A stretch of 49,366 nt of DNA from Thermomicrobiales bacterium (GTDB lineage Bacteria > Chloroflexota > Chloroflexia > Thermomicrobiales > UBA6265): positions 74,429 to 123,794 of the forward strand of contig JAMLHN010000008.1 of the NCBI GenBank assembly GCA_023957115.1. Reading direction: 5' to 3'. A model generated the notes under the pieces. It searched no databases. It was not told the origin of the DNA and was given only the letters and a program-made list of their open reading frames with translations. The translations under genes were made by a program, and so were the position numbers. Each line of letters starts with the position of its first letter. Within the stretch, counting starts at the first letter, position 1. This document shows positions 34,291-42,792 of the stretch, piece after piece.

Positions 34291-35219
34291 GCGGGCAGAG
34301 TGCGTCTGCCGGGAATTGGATCGAGTTGTCCGTCGAAGTCGACCACGAGGCGGTGGAACCGGTCGTCGAGCTCTTTTCTCGCTATGGCTACAACGAAGGG
34401 GTCGTGATCGAAGAGCCGTTTCTGCAAGATCGAGACGGCGACAACGTTCGCGTCGACATCAGCCGGCCCTTTCGCATTCGCACATTTATCCCACAGGAAA
34501 CCTTCGACGGGTCCGCGCTGGAGGCGATTCGCAACGGTATCTGGCACCTCGGACAGTTGCGAGGAACAGGTGAGCTCACGGTTGAAACCCGCAACGAAGA
34601 AGACTGGGCGAACGCCTGGAAGGCGCACTACAAACCGGTCCGCGTGGGAACCCGGACGGTTGTTCGGCCGCCTTGGCAAACGTACGAGCCGGCGGGCGAC
34701 GATGTGGTCGTCTTGCTCGATCCTGGCATGGCGTTCGGCACCGGAACGCATCCGACCACGCAGACCGCGCTCCAGCTGCTGGAAACGCAACCAATCGAGG
34801 GACGCACGCTGTTCGATGTCGGAACCGGCTCGGGCATCATCGCGATCGCCGCGGCAAAGCTGGGTGCATCGCGGGTCGAAGGCGTCGATATCGACCCGGT
34901 GTCGGTATGGCAAGCGCAAACGAATATCGCACTCAACGACGCCGGGGATGTCGTCTCGATCTGGCAGTCGGATATGTCGCCAAATTCGGCGCCGCAGGCG
35001 ACCTATGACATCGTCGTGGCCAATATCATCGCCCGGGTGCTGATCGAAATCTCAGATGCCATCGTGGACGCAGTCGCCGTCGACGGAACCTTGGTCCTGA
35101 GCGGCATCATCGATTCGAAAGAAGCTGGCGTCGTCGAACGCTATCAGGAGCTCGGTTTTCAGATGATCCAACGCCAGCAGATCGAGGACTGGATTGGGCA
35201 TATCTGGCGGCGTGGTTGA
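34287..35219 (+). CDS. prmA: ribosomal protein L11 methyltransferase
   Basis: SAM-dependent methyltransferase that modifies ribosomal protein L11. 310 residues; N-terminal substrate-recognition domain, then LLDPGMAFGTGTHPTTQTALQLLE and the SAM motif LFDVGTGSGIIAIAAAKLGASRVEGVDIDP. The start is TTG at 34287, overlapping the preceding TGA, which implies translational coupling. Usually beside dnaJ or rsmE; here it follows the sugar nucleotidyltransferase. Confidence 0.93.
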   Translation: MSGQSASAGNWIELSVEVDHEAVEPVVELFSRYGYNEGVVIEEPFLQDRDGDNVRVDISRPFRIRTFIPQETFDGSALEAIRNGIWHLGQLRGTGELTVETRNEEDWANAWKAHYKPVRVGTRTVVRPPWQTYEPAGDDVVVLLDPGMAFGTGTHPTTQTALQLLETQPIEGRTLFDVGTGSGIIAIAAAKLGASRVEGVDIDPVSVWQAQTNIALNDAGDVVSIWQSDMSPNSAPQATYDIVVANIIARVLIEISDAIVDAVAVDGTLVLSGIIDSKEAGVVERYQELGFQMIQRQQIEDWIGHIWRRG

Positions 35220-35338
35220 TGAGCGAGGATCCGAAATTTAGGAGTTAGCTTGTTCCTTCGCCGTGAGCTCCGACGAGGGGTTGACGCTGCCGAACTGGGA
35301 CTCATCGTCGCGCTTGCGTGCTCGCATCGGCAGACGTT

Positions 35339-35478
35339 ATACGGAATCCGGGTGAACACACCAGGATGCGGCACGATCGGGTCACCACCGCCCCAGCCCA
35401 GCCCAGCATCGCATGAGGTAGCCGCCGGCACAGGGCCGGCGGCTACGCTATCCCCGAGCAATCACCCGGATTCCGTAT
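35339..35478. repeat. 140-bp element with perfect 17-bp terminal inverted repeats and a central hairpin
   Basis: The left end ATACGGAATCCGGGTGA (35339-35355) is the exact reverse complement of the right end TCACCCGGATTCCGTAT (35462-35478). Inside, GTAGCCGCCGGC-ACAGG-GCCGGCGGCTAC (35418-35446) is a perfect 12-bp hairpin. CCCAG occurs three times in tandem near 35392. It codes for nothing. The form fits a MITE or REP-like palindromic unit; no target-site duplication was seen at its edges. Confidence 0.7.
35418..35446. repeat. 12-bp GC-rich hairpin inside the element
   Basis: GTAGCCGCCGGC pairs with GCCGGCGGCTAC across an ACAGG loop. It could also terminate transcription from prmA, although no U-tract follows. 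Confidence 0.6.
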
Positions 35479-35490
35479 GAGAGATTTTCC

Positions 35491-35539
35491 CAGCTCCCAG
35501 CTCCCAGCTCCCAGCTCCCAGCTCCCAGCTCCCAGCTCC
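35491..35539. repeat. seven tandem copies of CAGCTCC
   Basis: Seven perfect 7-bp units in a row, followed by a diverged TACGTCC. The last unit touches the stop codon of the glycosyltransferase gene on the minus strand. Period seven means a change in copy number would shift a reading frame, but here it lies outside coding sequence. Confidence 0.9.
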
Positions 35540-36420
35540 TACGTCCTACGATGCTTCAGGCGTCGTAGAGCGCCGAGCGTGAGCGCAGCCAGTGACAGTC
35601 CGCCAGTGACGACTAAGGCGTCGCCGAGCCTGTACGGACCGTTGACGTTCGGTCGTCCGGGGGGCGGGGTGTAACTCCGCATTCGCCACCAGAGAACGAC
35701 GGTTTCTTTCATCGCCCGGGCAATCACGCGCGGGTTGCCGCCAGTCGCCTCGCCTGCGATACGCGGGAAATGTCGCACCCCCACTTGCTGAATCTCGGCG
35801 CCCTGGCGACGGGCTTTGGCCTGGATCTCGGTATTGATCAACGCTCCCGGAGAGGAGAGCTCCAGCGAGCGAATCATGTCTCCGTCGAAGATCTTGAACG
35901 CGCAGTCGATATCCCGCAGGTGCACGCCGAAGAGCGTGCGCACCACCAAATTGAAGATCTCGGCAAAGATCCGGCGGTGGAGCTCGTCCTGCCGCATCAT
36001 GCGGAATCCGGCGACAATTTTGTGTGTCGAGATGAACGGATAGAGCAGCTCGATGTCCGCGATATCGAACTGGCGATCCGCGTCCATGAACATGACGTGG
36101 TCGCCGCTCGACGTCTCGAATCCGGACGTCAAAGCGCCCCCATACCCGCGGTTCTTTGGATGATGAACTGCTCGGACACGCGGGTCGCCCTGCGCAAGTC
36201 GATCGACGATCCTGCCGGTGTCGTCTTTGGATCCATCGTTGACGACGATGATCTCGAACGAATCGAAATACGTGGGCAGCACCTCGATCGCTCGCCGCAC
36301 CACCACTTCGATATTCTCGGCTTCGTTATGCGCGGGAAGGATCAGAGAAAACGAGCCTATCGAGGCTCGAGTCTCAGGAGAAATCGATGGTTGAGTGGCG
36401 ACCGCCGCGGACGCCGTCAT
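35539..36420 (-). CDS. glycosyltransferase family 2 (polyprenyl-phosphate sugar transferase-like)
   Basis: 293 residues. SFSLILPAHNEAENIEVVVRRAIE, FEIIVVNDGSKDDTGRIVD and VMFMDADRQFDIADI (DXD-type metal site) identify the GT-A fold. It resembles dolichyl-phosphate mannose synthase/GtrB enzymes, including the NPRVIARAMKETVVLWWRMR basic helix. A C-terminal hydrophobic segment (RLGDALVVTGGLSLAALTLGALRRL) would anchor it. ATG 36420 lacks a good Shine-Dalgarno. It starts 16 bp after the VanW gene. The stop abuts the heptamer array. Confidence 0.88.
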   Translation of the reverse strand: MTASAAVATQPSISPETRASIGSFSLILPAHNEAENIEVVVRRAIEVLPTYFDSFEIIVVNDGSKDDTGRIVDRLAQGDPRVRAVHHPKNRGYGGALTSGFETSSGDHVMFMDADRQFDIADIELLYPFISTHKIVAGFRMMRQDELHRRIFAEIFNLVVRTLFGVHLRDIDCAFKIFDGDMIRSLELSSPGALINTEIQAKARRQGAEIQQVGVRHFPRIAGEATGGNPRVIARAMKETVVLWWRMRSYTPPPGRPNVNGPYRLGDALVVTGGLSLAALTLGALRRLKHRRT

Positions 36421-36436
36421 GGCTCGATCATCAAGC

Positions 36437-38317
36437 TCACTGGCCTGCCATATCGGGACTCACCTTGTAGACATCCCCTCGCGCGTAGAAGTTGGTTTCC
36501 CAATCGTCCGAGAGCACGACTTCGCCATCAGGTCCATAGACCGTGCGATAGTAAACGATATCCATCCCCGGGGCGGCCCATTCCGATTGGATCATCGTGC
36601 CTGCGGGGAGCGTGGAATCGACGACTCGGGAGGGACCCAAAGGTTCGTAGGTTGCGCCGTAGACCGGATCGGAAACGTCGACGGTGTAGCCCAGATCGGC
36701 CCCATAGATGATGACGATCACCCGCGGATACTCGACATACGACTCGATCAGCATCCAGGAATCGGTCGGATTCTCGAATCTGAAGTCGCCGCCGCCGAAC
36801 GGATCGCCCTCCGGTTGCATGATCGACGCATCCAGACCAGCGGTCCAACCATCGAGCTCATAGAATCCCAAACGCCATCGATGCGGCCAACCCTCGACGA
36901 TCGGCATCCCGGCATAGAAGGCTGCTCGGAAGACCGTAGTCGACACCTGGCAGATACCGCCGCCATAGTCACGGCCAATCTTCTCACCGTCGATCACCTG
37001 ACCCTCGACAAAGCCGAGATCTGGACCGATGACCCCGATCGAATGATTGAACGAGAATGTACCGTGCGGTGGGATGAGCGTACCGTTCAGGAGCTCTGCT
37101 CCGACCGCGATATTGATCGAGCGAGCATCATCCGAACCGTCGAAATTCGATGTACCGACGCCGAGCTTGGTCGTAATGCCGAGCGCATCGAGATTGTCAC
37201 CGTCGACGTCCGGTTTGAGCACCGTCACCGGAATCTGAACCGGTTCGTGATCTCCGAGAAACGATGCCGATACTGCCTCCGCCATCGCTATCGGGCGCAG
37301 CTTGGCGCCGTCGACACTATCGACCGTGGCAAAGAGCTTCTCGCCGTCCCAAGCCACCCTGGCGTTCTTGGGATCCGAATTGACGCTCCCCGCGAACTGA
37401 CTATTCAGCCAGCTCGAAAGCGACTCCTGATCGACTTCGATGCTGACAGATTCGGCGCCTGTCTTAGTCGGATCGATCGAGGTCGTCACAAACTGTCCGA
37501 AGTCTTCTGGCTTGATGGTCCAACTCTGACTTCCGAAGGTTACCGTTACCGGTGAGCTCAACGCGTTGGTGATCAGCGCCTGGACCGGTTCCAGATCGGA
37601 CGCGTGGATGGAGGGGAGCTTGAAGACCGTCGGTAGCGCCTGCGTGGGAGCCTGCATGGTCAGCAGGTTCTCCTCGATGACGGTCTGCATCGCCGCCTCG
37701 TCGACGATCGTGCCATTGGACTCGGGCAGGATTGTCACCTGTCCGTTCTCGACCGTCAGAATCGCGTCATGTGGAATCAGATTGATATCGTTGTTGACCG
37801 TCGCGCTCCAATTGGAAAGCTTCTCCGGGTTGATTGTCAGCTGCAGCGGCAGATCACGCTCCCCGCTCAGACTCGAAACGACCGACGAGAGGCGGTCCGC
37901 GCTGGAGTCTTCTCGACCGATCGCCATAGCCTGGTCGATCGAGGCATCGATATCGGCGGTTACGCCCAGCTCCGCCAGGGTAGGAGCCCAATGCTGATCG
38001 AATCCGTCGAAATAGGCGCGTTGCGCGGTGATCTCATCCGCTTTGGCCTGCAATGCCCTGGTTGCCTCGGTCCGGGTCATTCCGCTGACGTCGACACCCC
38101 CGACACGAGTACCCGGATAGATCTCGTTGGAATAGGCGACGCGAAACGCGAAAAGCGAACCTGCGGCCGCAATGGCGATCAGCGCAAAGGCAAGAACGAT
38201 CCGGCTCCCGATATGTCCCAGCGAACGAGCAGAGCTGGTCGTGTCGATCGATTGTTTGAAGGGCCACGAGCCGGCGAGCGGGCCGCCGGACGTGTGTGTC
38301 AGAGGTGTTTGTGCCAC
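36437..38317 (-). CDS. VanW family protein with peptidoglycan-binding-like repeats
   Basis: 626 residues. After about 40 cytoplasmic residues there is one membrane segment (RIVLAFALIAIAAAGSLFAFRVAY), so the rest is extracellular. Two PF12229-type domains follow (YPGTRVGGVDVSGMTRTEATRAL and a second unit), then the VanW domain with IPPHGTFSFNHSIG and GGGICQVSTTVFRAAFYAG. Such YoaR-like proteins are thought to act on the cell wall; the biochemical activity is unknown. I chose GTG 38317 (AGGAAAC upstream) over the 18-codon longer open frame. The GT2 gene follows directly. Confidence 0.88.
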   Translation of the reverse strand: MAQTPLTHTSGGPLAGSWPFKQSIDTTSSARSLGHIGSRIVLAFALIAIAAAGSLFAFRVAYSNEIYPGTRVGGVDVSGMTRTEATRALQAKADEITAQRAYFDGFDQHWAPTLAELGVTADIDASIDQAMAIGREDSSADRLSSVVSSLSGERDLPLQLTINPEKLSNWSATVNNDINLIPHDAILTVENGQVTILPESNGTIVDEAAMQTVIEENLLTMQAPTQALPTVFKLPSIHASDLEPVQALITNALSSPVTVTFGSQSWTIKPEDFGQFVTTSIDPTKTGAESVSIEVDQESLSSWLNSQFAGSVNSDPKNARVAWDGEKLFATVDSVDGAKLRPIAMAEAVSASFLGDHEPVQIPVTVLKPDVDGDNLDALGITTKLGVGTSNFDGSDDARSINIAVGAELLNGTLIPPHGTFSFNHSIGVIGPDLGFVEGQVIDGEKIGRDYGGGICQVSTTVFRAAFYAGMPIVEGWPHRWRLGFYELDGWTAGLDASIMQPEGDPFGGGDFRFENPTDSWMLIESYVEYPRVIVIIYGADLGYTVDVSDPVYGATYEPLGPSRVVDSTLPAGTMIQSEWAAPGMDIVYYRTVYGPDGEVVLSDDWETNFYARGDVYKVSPDMAGQ

Positions 38318-38404
38318 CGAGCGTTTCCTGAATATGGAGGACGCTGTTCGGGGCGCCCAGCCCAATCCCACTTACGAAACCGAAGCGGCCTCGCGGCGGC
38401 AATC

Positions 38405-38854
38405 CTAGCACATTAGCCGCAGCTGGACCCGGCCGAGCTGGATCGAATCACCGCATTCGAGCTCGTGCTGACCGGCGAATTGCCGCCCGTTGACCAGGGT
38501 GCCGTTGCGACTCCCGAGATCTTCGATTGTCCACACGTCACCAGCCGGCCGCAGGAGCGCATGATGCGCGGAAACCGACGAGTCTTCGAGAAGCACCTTG
38601 GCCGATTCTGCTCGTCCCAGCGTGGTCACGCCCTGGATCTCGAACACGAGTCCATCCGGCACCGCAGTCCCGGTATCCGCCGGCATCGTGACGAGCTCAG
38701 CGCGCAACTGATTCTTTCTTGTCTGCAACGAATTGGCAGCGGGTTGCTGGAGCTCGCGCAGCGTAATCCGGATGACGAGCAAGAGGAATCCAACAAGCGA
38801 GATCGCGAAAAGGGCCCTCACGATCTGGTACGCCGTGTCGCCGGTGAGCTCCAT
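38405..38854 (-). CDS. membrane-anchored FHA-domain protein (FhaB-like)
   Basis: 149 residues. One N-terminal membrane segment (IVRALFAISLVGFLLLVIRI) and a C-terminal FHA domain (VTTLGRAESAKVLLEDSSVSAHHALLRPAGDVWTIEDLGSRNGTLVNG) that binds phosphothreonine. This matches FhaB in the actinobacterial fhaA-fhaB-pstP-pknB neighbourhood. The ATG at 38854 lies 31 nt after fhaA; no strong Shine-Dalgarno is visible. A kinase gene is not in the window. Confidence 0.86.
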   Translation of the reverse strand: MELTGDTAYQIVRALFAISLVGFLLLVIRITLRELQQPAANSLQTRKNQLRAELVTMPADTGTAVPDGLVFEIQGVTTLGRAESAKVLLEDSSVSAHHALLRPAGDVWTIEDLGSRNGTLVNGRQFAGQHELECGDSIQLGRVQLRLMC

Positions 38855-38885
38855 CAGGGTTGGTCGATTCCGATCGCCGGCATCG

Positions 38886-39632
38886 TCAAAGCTCGTACCA
38901 ATACCGGCAGAGCGTCGTTCCAAACATGATCTGATCGCCTGCGCCGATTCGTTGCGCTCCCACCACCTGGATGCCATTGACGAACGTGCCATTCAGGCTG
39001 TTGGAATCCGAAACGAAGACGCCCTGTCCCGATGCCTGGATCTCCGCATGGAACCGGGAGACCTCGGCGCTGTCGATGACCAGATCGTTGCTGAGATCGC
39101 GCCCAACCGTAACGAGCTGTTTGCGAATTGGAAAGACGGCGCCGGTGGTCGGACCACTGCAGATTTCGATGAATCCCACGGTCGCGGCTTCCGACCTCGA
39201 CATGGCTTCGAAGGGTTCGGTGCGCCCTGGATCCGTGAATTGAATGTGCATCGCTGTATGCTCGGCAACGGCTGTCCGCACCTCGAAGCGGCCTCGCCTG
39301 ACCGATTCATCGGCCTCGAACTGGACGTGGATCGGACCGGCCGTCGTGACATTCGACTGGAGCGCGACATCCTCCAGCCAATCTTCGAGGTCGCCGGCCA
39401 GTATCCGCCCATGTTCGTCATAGGGACCGAAGTCGTCGGGACTCAGCAGCACGACGAATTCGTTCGGCGCGACTTTGCCTCGAACAGAGACGACGCTGCC
39501 GGACGTGAGCTCACGTTTCAGCCGTTTCCCGACCTCGGCCGGCTGAATGGATCGGCGAAAGAACATCGCGAACGGACGCTCGACGATGAACTCCAGCGAG
39601 TTTTCGATGCGTTTGAACGGATGCAGGCGCAT
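38886..39632 (-). CDS. FhaA-like protein (DUF3662 plus FHA domain)
   Basis: 248 residues. The N-terminal DUF3662 segment (FKRIENSLEFIVERPFAMFFRRSIQPAEVGKRLKREL...VSVRGKVAPNEFVVLLSPDDF) leads to a C-terminal FHA domain (VTVGRDLSNDLVIDSAEVSRFHAEIQ...DSNSLNGTFVNG). FhaA-type proteins link Ser/Thr phosphorylation to cell-wall synthesis. ATG 39632 opens the family homology; the frame remains open 196 codons upstream but overlaps rpe on the opposite strand. No Shine-Dalgarno is evident. fhaB follows. Confidence 0.88.
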   Translation of the reverse strand: MRLHPFKRIENSLEFIVERPFAMFFRRSIQPAEVGKRLKRELTSGSVVSVRGKVAPNEFVVLLSPDDFGPYDEHGRILAGDLEDWLEDVALQSNVTTAGPIHVQFEADESVRRGRFEVRTAVAEHTAMHIQFTDPGRTEPFEAMSRSEAATVGFIEICSGPTTGAVFPIRKQLVTVGRDLSNDLVIDSAEVSRFHAEIQASGQGVFVSDSNSLNGTFVNGIQVVGAQRIGAGDQIMFGTTLCRYWYEL

Positions 39633-39719
39633 GGGATGGATCGAGATGCGGAGAGCCGCGTCAGCTTCAAAGTAGCGATGTTCTTCGGGCGACGGACGCA
39701 GAGGAAGAACGATTGTGGG

Positions 39720-39727
39720 AGTATAGT
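39720..39727. promoter_or_regulatory. symmetric AGTATAGT: candidate shared -10 for fhaA and rpe
   Basis: Contains TATAGT on the plus strand (53 nt before the rpe ATG) and TATACT on the minus strand (88 nt before fhaA). It is flanked by GGAG and GCTCC. It is the same octamer as at 2619-2626 between another divergent pair. Confidence 0.4.
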
Positions 39728-39779
39728 GCTCCGTGATTTGGAGCCGTCGGAAGATGGCCATGAAGCCCGGGACCGTTCG

Positions 39780-40451
39780 ATGAAACCTGCACGCATTGGC
39801 GCGTCGATCCTTACCGCCGATCTCCTCCATCTCGCCAAGCAGATTGCCATCGCGGAGGATGCGGGTATCGATTTCTGGCATGTGGATGTCATGGATGGCA
39901 TGTTCGTTCCGAATATGACGTTCGGCTCGATCATGGTCGAAACCGTCCGTCGCGCGTCGAAGCTGCCGATCGACGTCCATCTCATGATCGAAGAGCCGAC
40001 CCGGTATCTCGACGAGTTCGCTCAGGCTGGCGCCGACGCGATCACGATTCACACCGAAGCCACCAGCCACCTGAACAGCGCGATCCAGACGCTCAAACGT
40101 CTGGATGTGCGCGCAGGGGTATCGATCAATCCGGGCACGCCCGTCGTGATGATCGAAGAAGTGCTCCCCCTGGTGGATCAAATCCTCGTCATGAGTGTGA
40201 ATCCCGGGTTCGGTGGACAATCGTTCATTCCTGGCTCACTCAGGAAGCTGCAGCGGATCAAAGAGCTCATCGATGCCGTCAATCCCAGCTGCAATCTGGA
40301 AGTCGATGGTGGTATCAAAGCCAGCAATATTGGCAAGGTTCGCCAGGCGGGAGTCGACATGTTCGTTGTTGGCAGCGGCGTCTTCAACGATCAGGCGAGC
40401 GTGGCCGATTCCGTCCGGGCGCTCCGCGAAGCGCTTGCCGTCATAAACTAG
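39780..40451 (+). CDS. rpe: ribulose-phosphate 3-epimerase
   Basis: Interconverts ribulose-5-phosphate and xylulose-5-phosphate. 223 residues, normal length. The motifs IGASILTADLLHLA, FWHVDVMDGMFVPNMTFG, VHLMIEEP, VMSVNPGFGGQSFI and LEVDGGIKASNI carry the metal and phosphate ligands. ATG 39780 begins exactly at the family start; the open frame extends far upstream only as antisense to fhaA. Followed after 36 bp by the PP2C-like gene. Confidence 0.95.
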   Translation: MKPARIGASILTADLLHLAKQIAIAEDAGIDFWHVDVMDGMFVPNMTFGSIMVETVRRASKLPIDVHLMIEEPTRYLDEFAQAGADAITIHTEATSHLNSAIQTLKRLDVRAGVSINPGTPVVMIEEVLPLVDQILVMSVNPGFGGQSFIPGSLRKLQRIKELIDAVNPSCNLEVDGGIKASNIGKVRQAGVDMFVVGSGVFNDQASVADSVRALREALAVIN

Positions 40452-40487
40452 TCATCCGGCGTAGACATTCGTAAGGAAGTAACCGCG

Positions 40488-41354
40488 TTGTCCAGTTCCC
40501 TGCAAATGGTTGTCGAGCAACCGCTCAGGTTCAGCACGGCTGCCTATCAGACCAATCCGGCCGATACCGCGGGCCGATCGGCGGTCCTGCTGCGAGAGAT
40601 CTCACTTCTCGATTCCGGCAGCACCCCCTTGCCGGCGACCATCATGGCGGTGGCTACCGATCACACCGAAGGGAATGGCAACGACCGAGCCCAGCGTGTG
40701 CTGGACCGGTTTCAATCGGCGGTCGTCGACGGGACACAGACGGATATGGCGGCCCGCCTGAAAGCGGCATTCCGCGCCGCGAACGCCGATCTCTATGCTG
40801 CCGATCCCGGCGAAGTCTCCCTGGTCGCCTTGGTGGCCAGAGGGAAGTACGCGTCGTTTGCCGTCGTTGGTGACAATCAGGCATTCCTCTATCGCGCCGA
40901 TCGAATCAACCAGGTCACCAAGAATCAGCGAACGGAGCGAAGCAACAACCGCCGTACGGAGAAGCGGACCCTCGAGACCAAGACTGCCCCGCAGCTTCTC
41001 GGCGTTGAGGAACGGCTGGAGAACCGGCTGCCGGCTATCTTCGACATCACCTTGCTGCCCCTCGATTCGGTCGCGCTTCTGAGCGGCACGACCGCCGAGC
41101 AGATTGCCGCGGGATCGACAACGAAAGCGCTTGTGCCCGCAGGGCAGTCGTTTTCCGGGATGATCGAGCAGCGGGTATCGAACGCGGGAGACATCACGAG
41201 CGCTGCAACCGTGCTCGACGTCCTTCCGGCCCGTGAGGCGATGCCAGAACCACCGCAGGAGGCGCTCAGCACGCCGACATCGCTCCCCTATATCATCATC
41301 GCACTGATCTTCCTTGCTGGGCTTTTGCTCGCGCTCTGGTACTTCTTCCTGTAA
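40488..41354 (+). CDS. degenerate PP2C-like protein with C-terminal membrane anchor
   Basis: 288 residues. It keeps the outline of a PP2C phosphatase: an early IMAVATDHTEGNGND where active enzymes have a DGMGG motif, FAVVGDNQAFLYRADRINQVT where they have GDSRxYxxR, and SVALLSGTTAEQI where they have LLCSDG. The metal-binding Asp positions in the first and last motifs appear lost, so catalysis is doubtful. A Pro-rich linker leads to a final membrane helix (PYIIIALIFLAGLLLALWYFFL). TTG 40488 has AAGGAAG upstream. Close to fhaA/fhaB, it may be a pseudo-phosphatase partner; that is inference. Confidence 0.7.
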   Translation: MSSSLQMVVEQPLRFSTAAYQTNPADTAGRSAVLLREISLLDSGSTPLPATIMAVATDHTEGNGNDRAQRVLDRFQSAVVDGTQTDMAARLKAAFRAANADLYAADPGEVSLVALVARGKYASFAVVGDNQAFLYRADRINQVTKNQRTERSNNRRTEKRTLETKTAPQLLGVEERLENRLPAIFDITLLPLDSVALLSGTTAEQIAAGSTTKALVPAGQSFSGMIEQRVSNAGDITSAATVLDVLPAREAMPEPPQEALSTPTSLPYIIIALIFLAGLLLALWYFFL

Positions 41355-41359
41355 CGCCA

Positions 41360-42217
41360 ATGCGAGTCGTCGACGCGCACGTCCATATCTTTCCCGACGA
41401 GATCGTTGCGCATCGAGAGCGATTCCTGGAACGGGACTTCTGGTTCGGACAGCTCTACTCGCCGCCCAGGGCAAGACTCGCCACCGCCGAAGACCTCATC
41501 GCGAGCATGGACGAAGCCGGGATCGATCTTTCCATTGCATGCGGTTTTCCATGGAGGGATATTGGCTTGTGCCAGTATCACAATGACTATATGGCCGCTG
41601 CGGCGCGGACCTATCCCGATCGAATCGCCTGGCTGGCCATCGGCTCGCCCGCTTGTGATGGCATCGCGCGAATGATCGAGGACGCGTTCGGGCGCGGGGC
41701 GAGCGGAGTCGGGGAGCTCAACGCCGACGCCCAGGATTTCGATTTGCGTGAGCCGGAACGACTTCAACCGCTGGTCGAGGTTTGCATCGCCCACGACCGG
41801 CCCGTCATGATCCACGCGTCCGAGCCAGTCGGGCACGACTACCCGGGCAAAGGAGCGGCAACGCCGGATCGGTTTCTGCGATTTCTCTCCGCCTATCCAG
41901 ATCTGCGCGTGGTGGCGGCTCACTGGGGCGGTGGGCTTCCGTTCTATGAGCTCATGCCCGAGGTTCGCTTGACGACCGTGAACCTGTCGTACGACTCGGC
42001 TGCTTCCACCTATCTCTACGATCACAGCGTGTTCGAGACGACGGCGCAGCTGGTCGGGGCCGATCGGATACTTTTTGCTTCGGACTACCCGGTGCTCAGG
42101 CAAGGACCGATTTTGCAGAAGTGCCGGCAACGCCCATGGGCTGATGATGCAGTGCGAGCCGCGGTTCTTGGTGAGAACGCGATTCGCGTTTATCGCCTGG
42201 AGGAGAAATTCACATGA
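41360..42217 (+). CDS. amidohydrolase family (PF04909-type) protein
   Basis: 285-residue TIM-barrel metal hydrolase. DAHVHIFPDE supplies the first metal ligands, VMIHASEPVG the next, then VVAAHWGGGLPFYE and ILFASDYPVLRQG with the terminal Asp. This is the Amidohydrolase_2 pattern; substrate unknown. ATG 41360 is 5 nt after the PP2C-like stop, and the stop overlaps the ruvA ATG by 4 nt (ATGA), with GGAGGAG just before, so ruvA is translated with it. Confidence 0.85.
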   Translation: MRVVDAHVHIFPDEIVAHRERFLERDFWFGQLYSPPRARLATAEDLIASMDEAGIDLSIACGFPWRDIGLCQYHNDYMAAAARTYPDRIAWLAIGSPACDGIARMIEDAFGRGASGVGELNADAQDFDLREPERLQPLVEVCIAHDRPVMIHASEPVGHDYPGKGAATPDRFLRFLSAYPDLRVVAAHWGGGLPFYELMPEVRLTTVNLSYDSAASTYLYDHSVFETTAQLVGADRILFASDYPVLRQGPILQKCRQRPWADDAVRAAVLGENAIRVYRLEEKFT

Positions 42218-42792
42218 TTGCCGGCATCTCGGGCGTTATCGAAGCCAAGCGTGCGGATGCGCTGTTGGTCGATGTTGGCGGAGTAATCTATCGAATTGGA
42301 ACGTCAACCTCTACCTTGAGCGCGGTTGGCGATGTTGGGGACGCGGTGCGGCTCTACACGTACCTGCTGGTGCGTGAGGATCAGCTCGCGCTCTATGGGT
42401 TCGCCTCGCAAGACGAGCTCGATCTGTTCGAAGCGCTCATCTCCGCGAGCGGGATCGGACCGAAAACTGCCTGCGCCGTGCTGTCCCGGTTCCAACCCGA
42501 TCAATTGCGCGAGGCAATCAGCCAGGGCAACGCGCAGCTCTTTTCGACGGTGCCGGGTATCGGCGCAAAAACGGCCGCTCGACTGATCGTCGATCTGAAG
42601 GGAAAGCTGCCCGAGCCCGCCACAGGCGTTGTTCCCGGTGGCGCCGCGGACGAGGACGTGGTTGCCGCGCTTCGCTCGCTGGGGTATTCCGCGGCGGAAG
42701 CAATGTCGGCCGCCATGCGCGTCGAATCGACGTCTGGCATGACGGCCGAGGAGCGGGTCATCGCCGCGCTCCGTCTCGTCAACGACGACTAA
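42214..42792 (+). CDS. ruvA: Holliday junction branch-migration protein RuvA
   Basis: 192 residues. OB-fold domain I (MIAGISGVIEAKRADALLVDVGGVIYRIG...LYTYLLVREDQLALYGF), two helix-hairpin-helix motifs (LISASGIGPKTACAVLS and FSTVPGIGAKTAARLIVDLKGKL) and the flexible C-terminal domain III (DEDVVAALRSLGYSAAEA). RuvA loads the RuvB motor on junctions; ruvB and ruvC are not here. The 3' end overlaps hisD by 4 bp, tail to tail. No SOS box was found upstream. Confidence 0.95.
   Translation: MIAGISGVIEAKRADALLVDVGGVIYRIGTSTSTLSAVGDVGDAVRLYTYLLVREDQLALYGFASQDELDLFEALISASGIGPKTACAVLSRFQPDQLREAISQGNAQLFSTVPGIGAKTAARLIVDLKGKLPEPATGVVPGGAADEDVVAALRSLGYSAAEAMSAAMRVESTSGMTAEERVIAALRLVNDD

Larger units (their letters stand above)
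35220..35538. other. 319-bp gap after prmA: inverted-repeat element plus heptamer array
   Basis: No gene is supported here. The first 119 bp show nothing recognisable. The rest is the palindromic element 35339-35478 and the 7-bp tandem array 35491-35539. Confidence 0.7.

Noticed and set aside
35339..35478. complete insertion sequence
   Set aside because: Too short for a transposase and no coding frame inside; at most a non-autonomous element.
35491..35539. CRISPR array
   Set aside because: Units are 7 bp with no spacers and no cas genes nearby; this is a simple tandem repeat.
42100..42213. SOS box upstream of ruvA
   Set aside because: No GAAC-N4-GTTC seen; ruvA is coupled to the upstream amidohydrolase gene.
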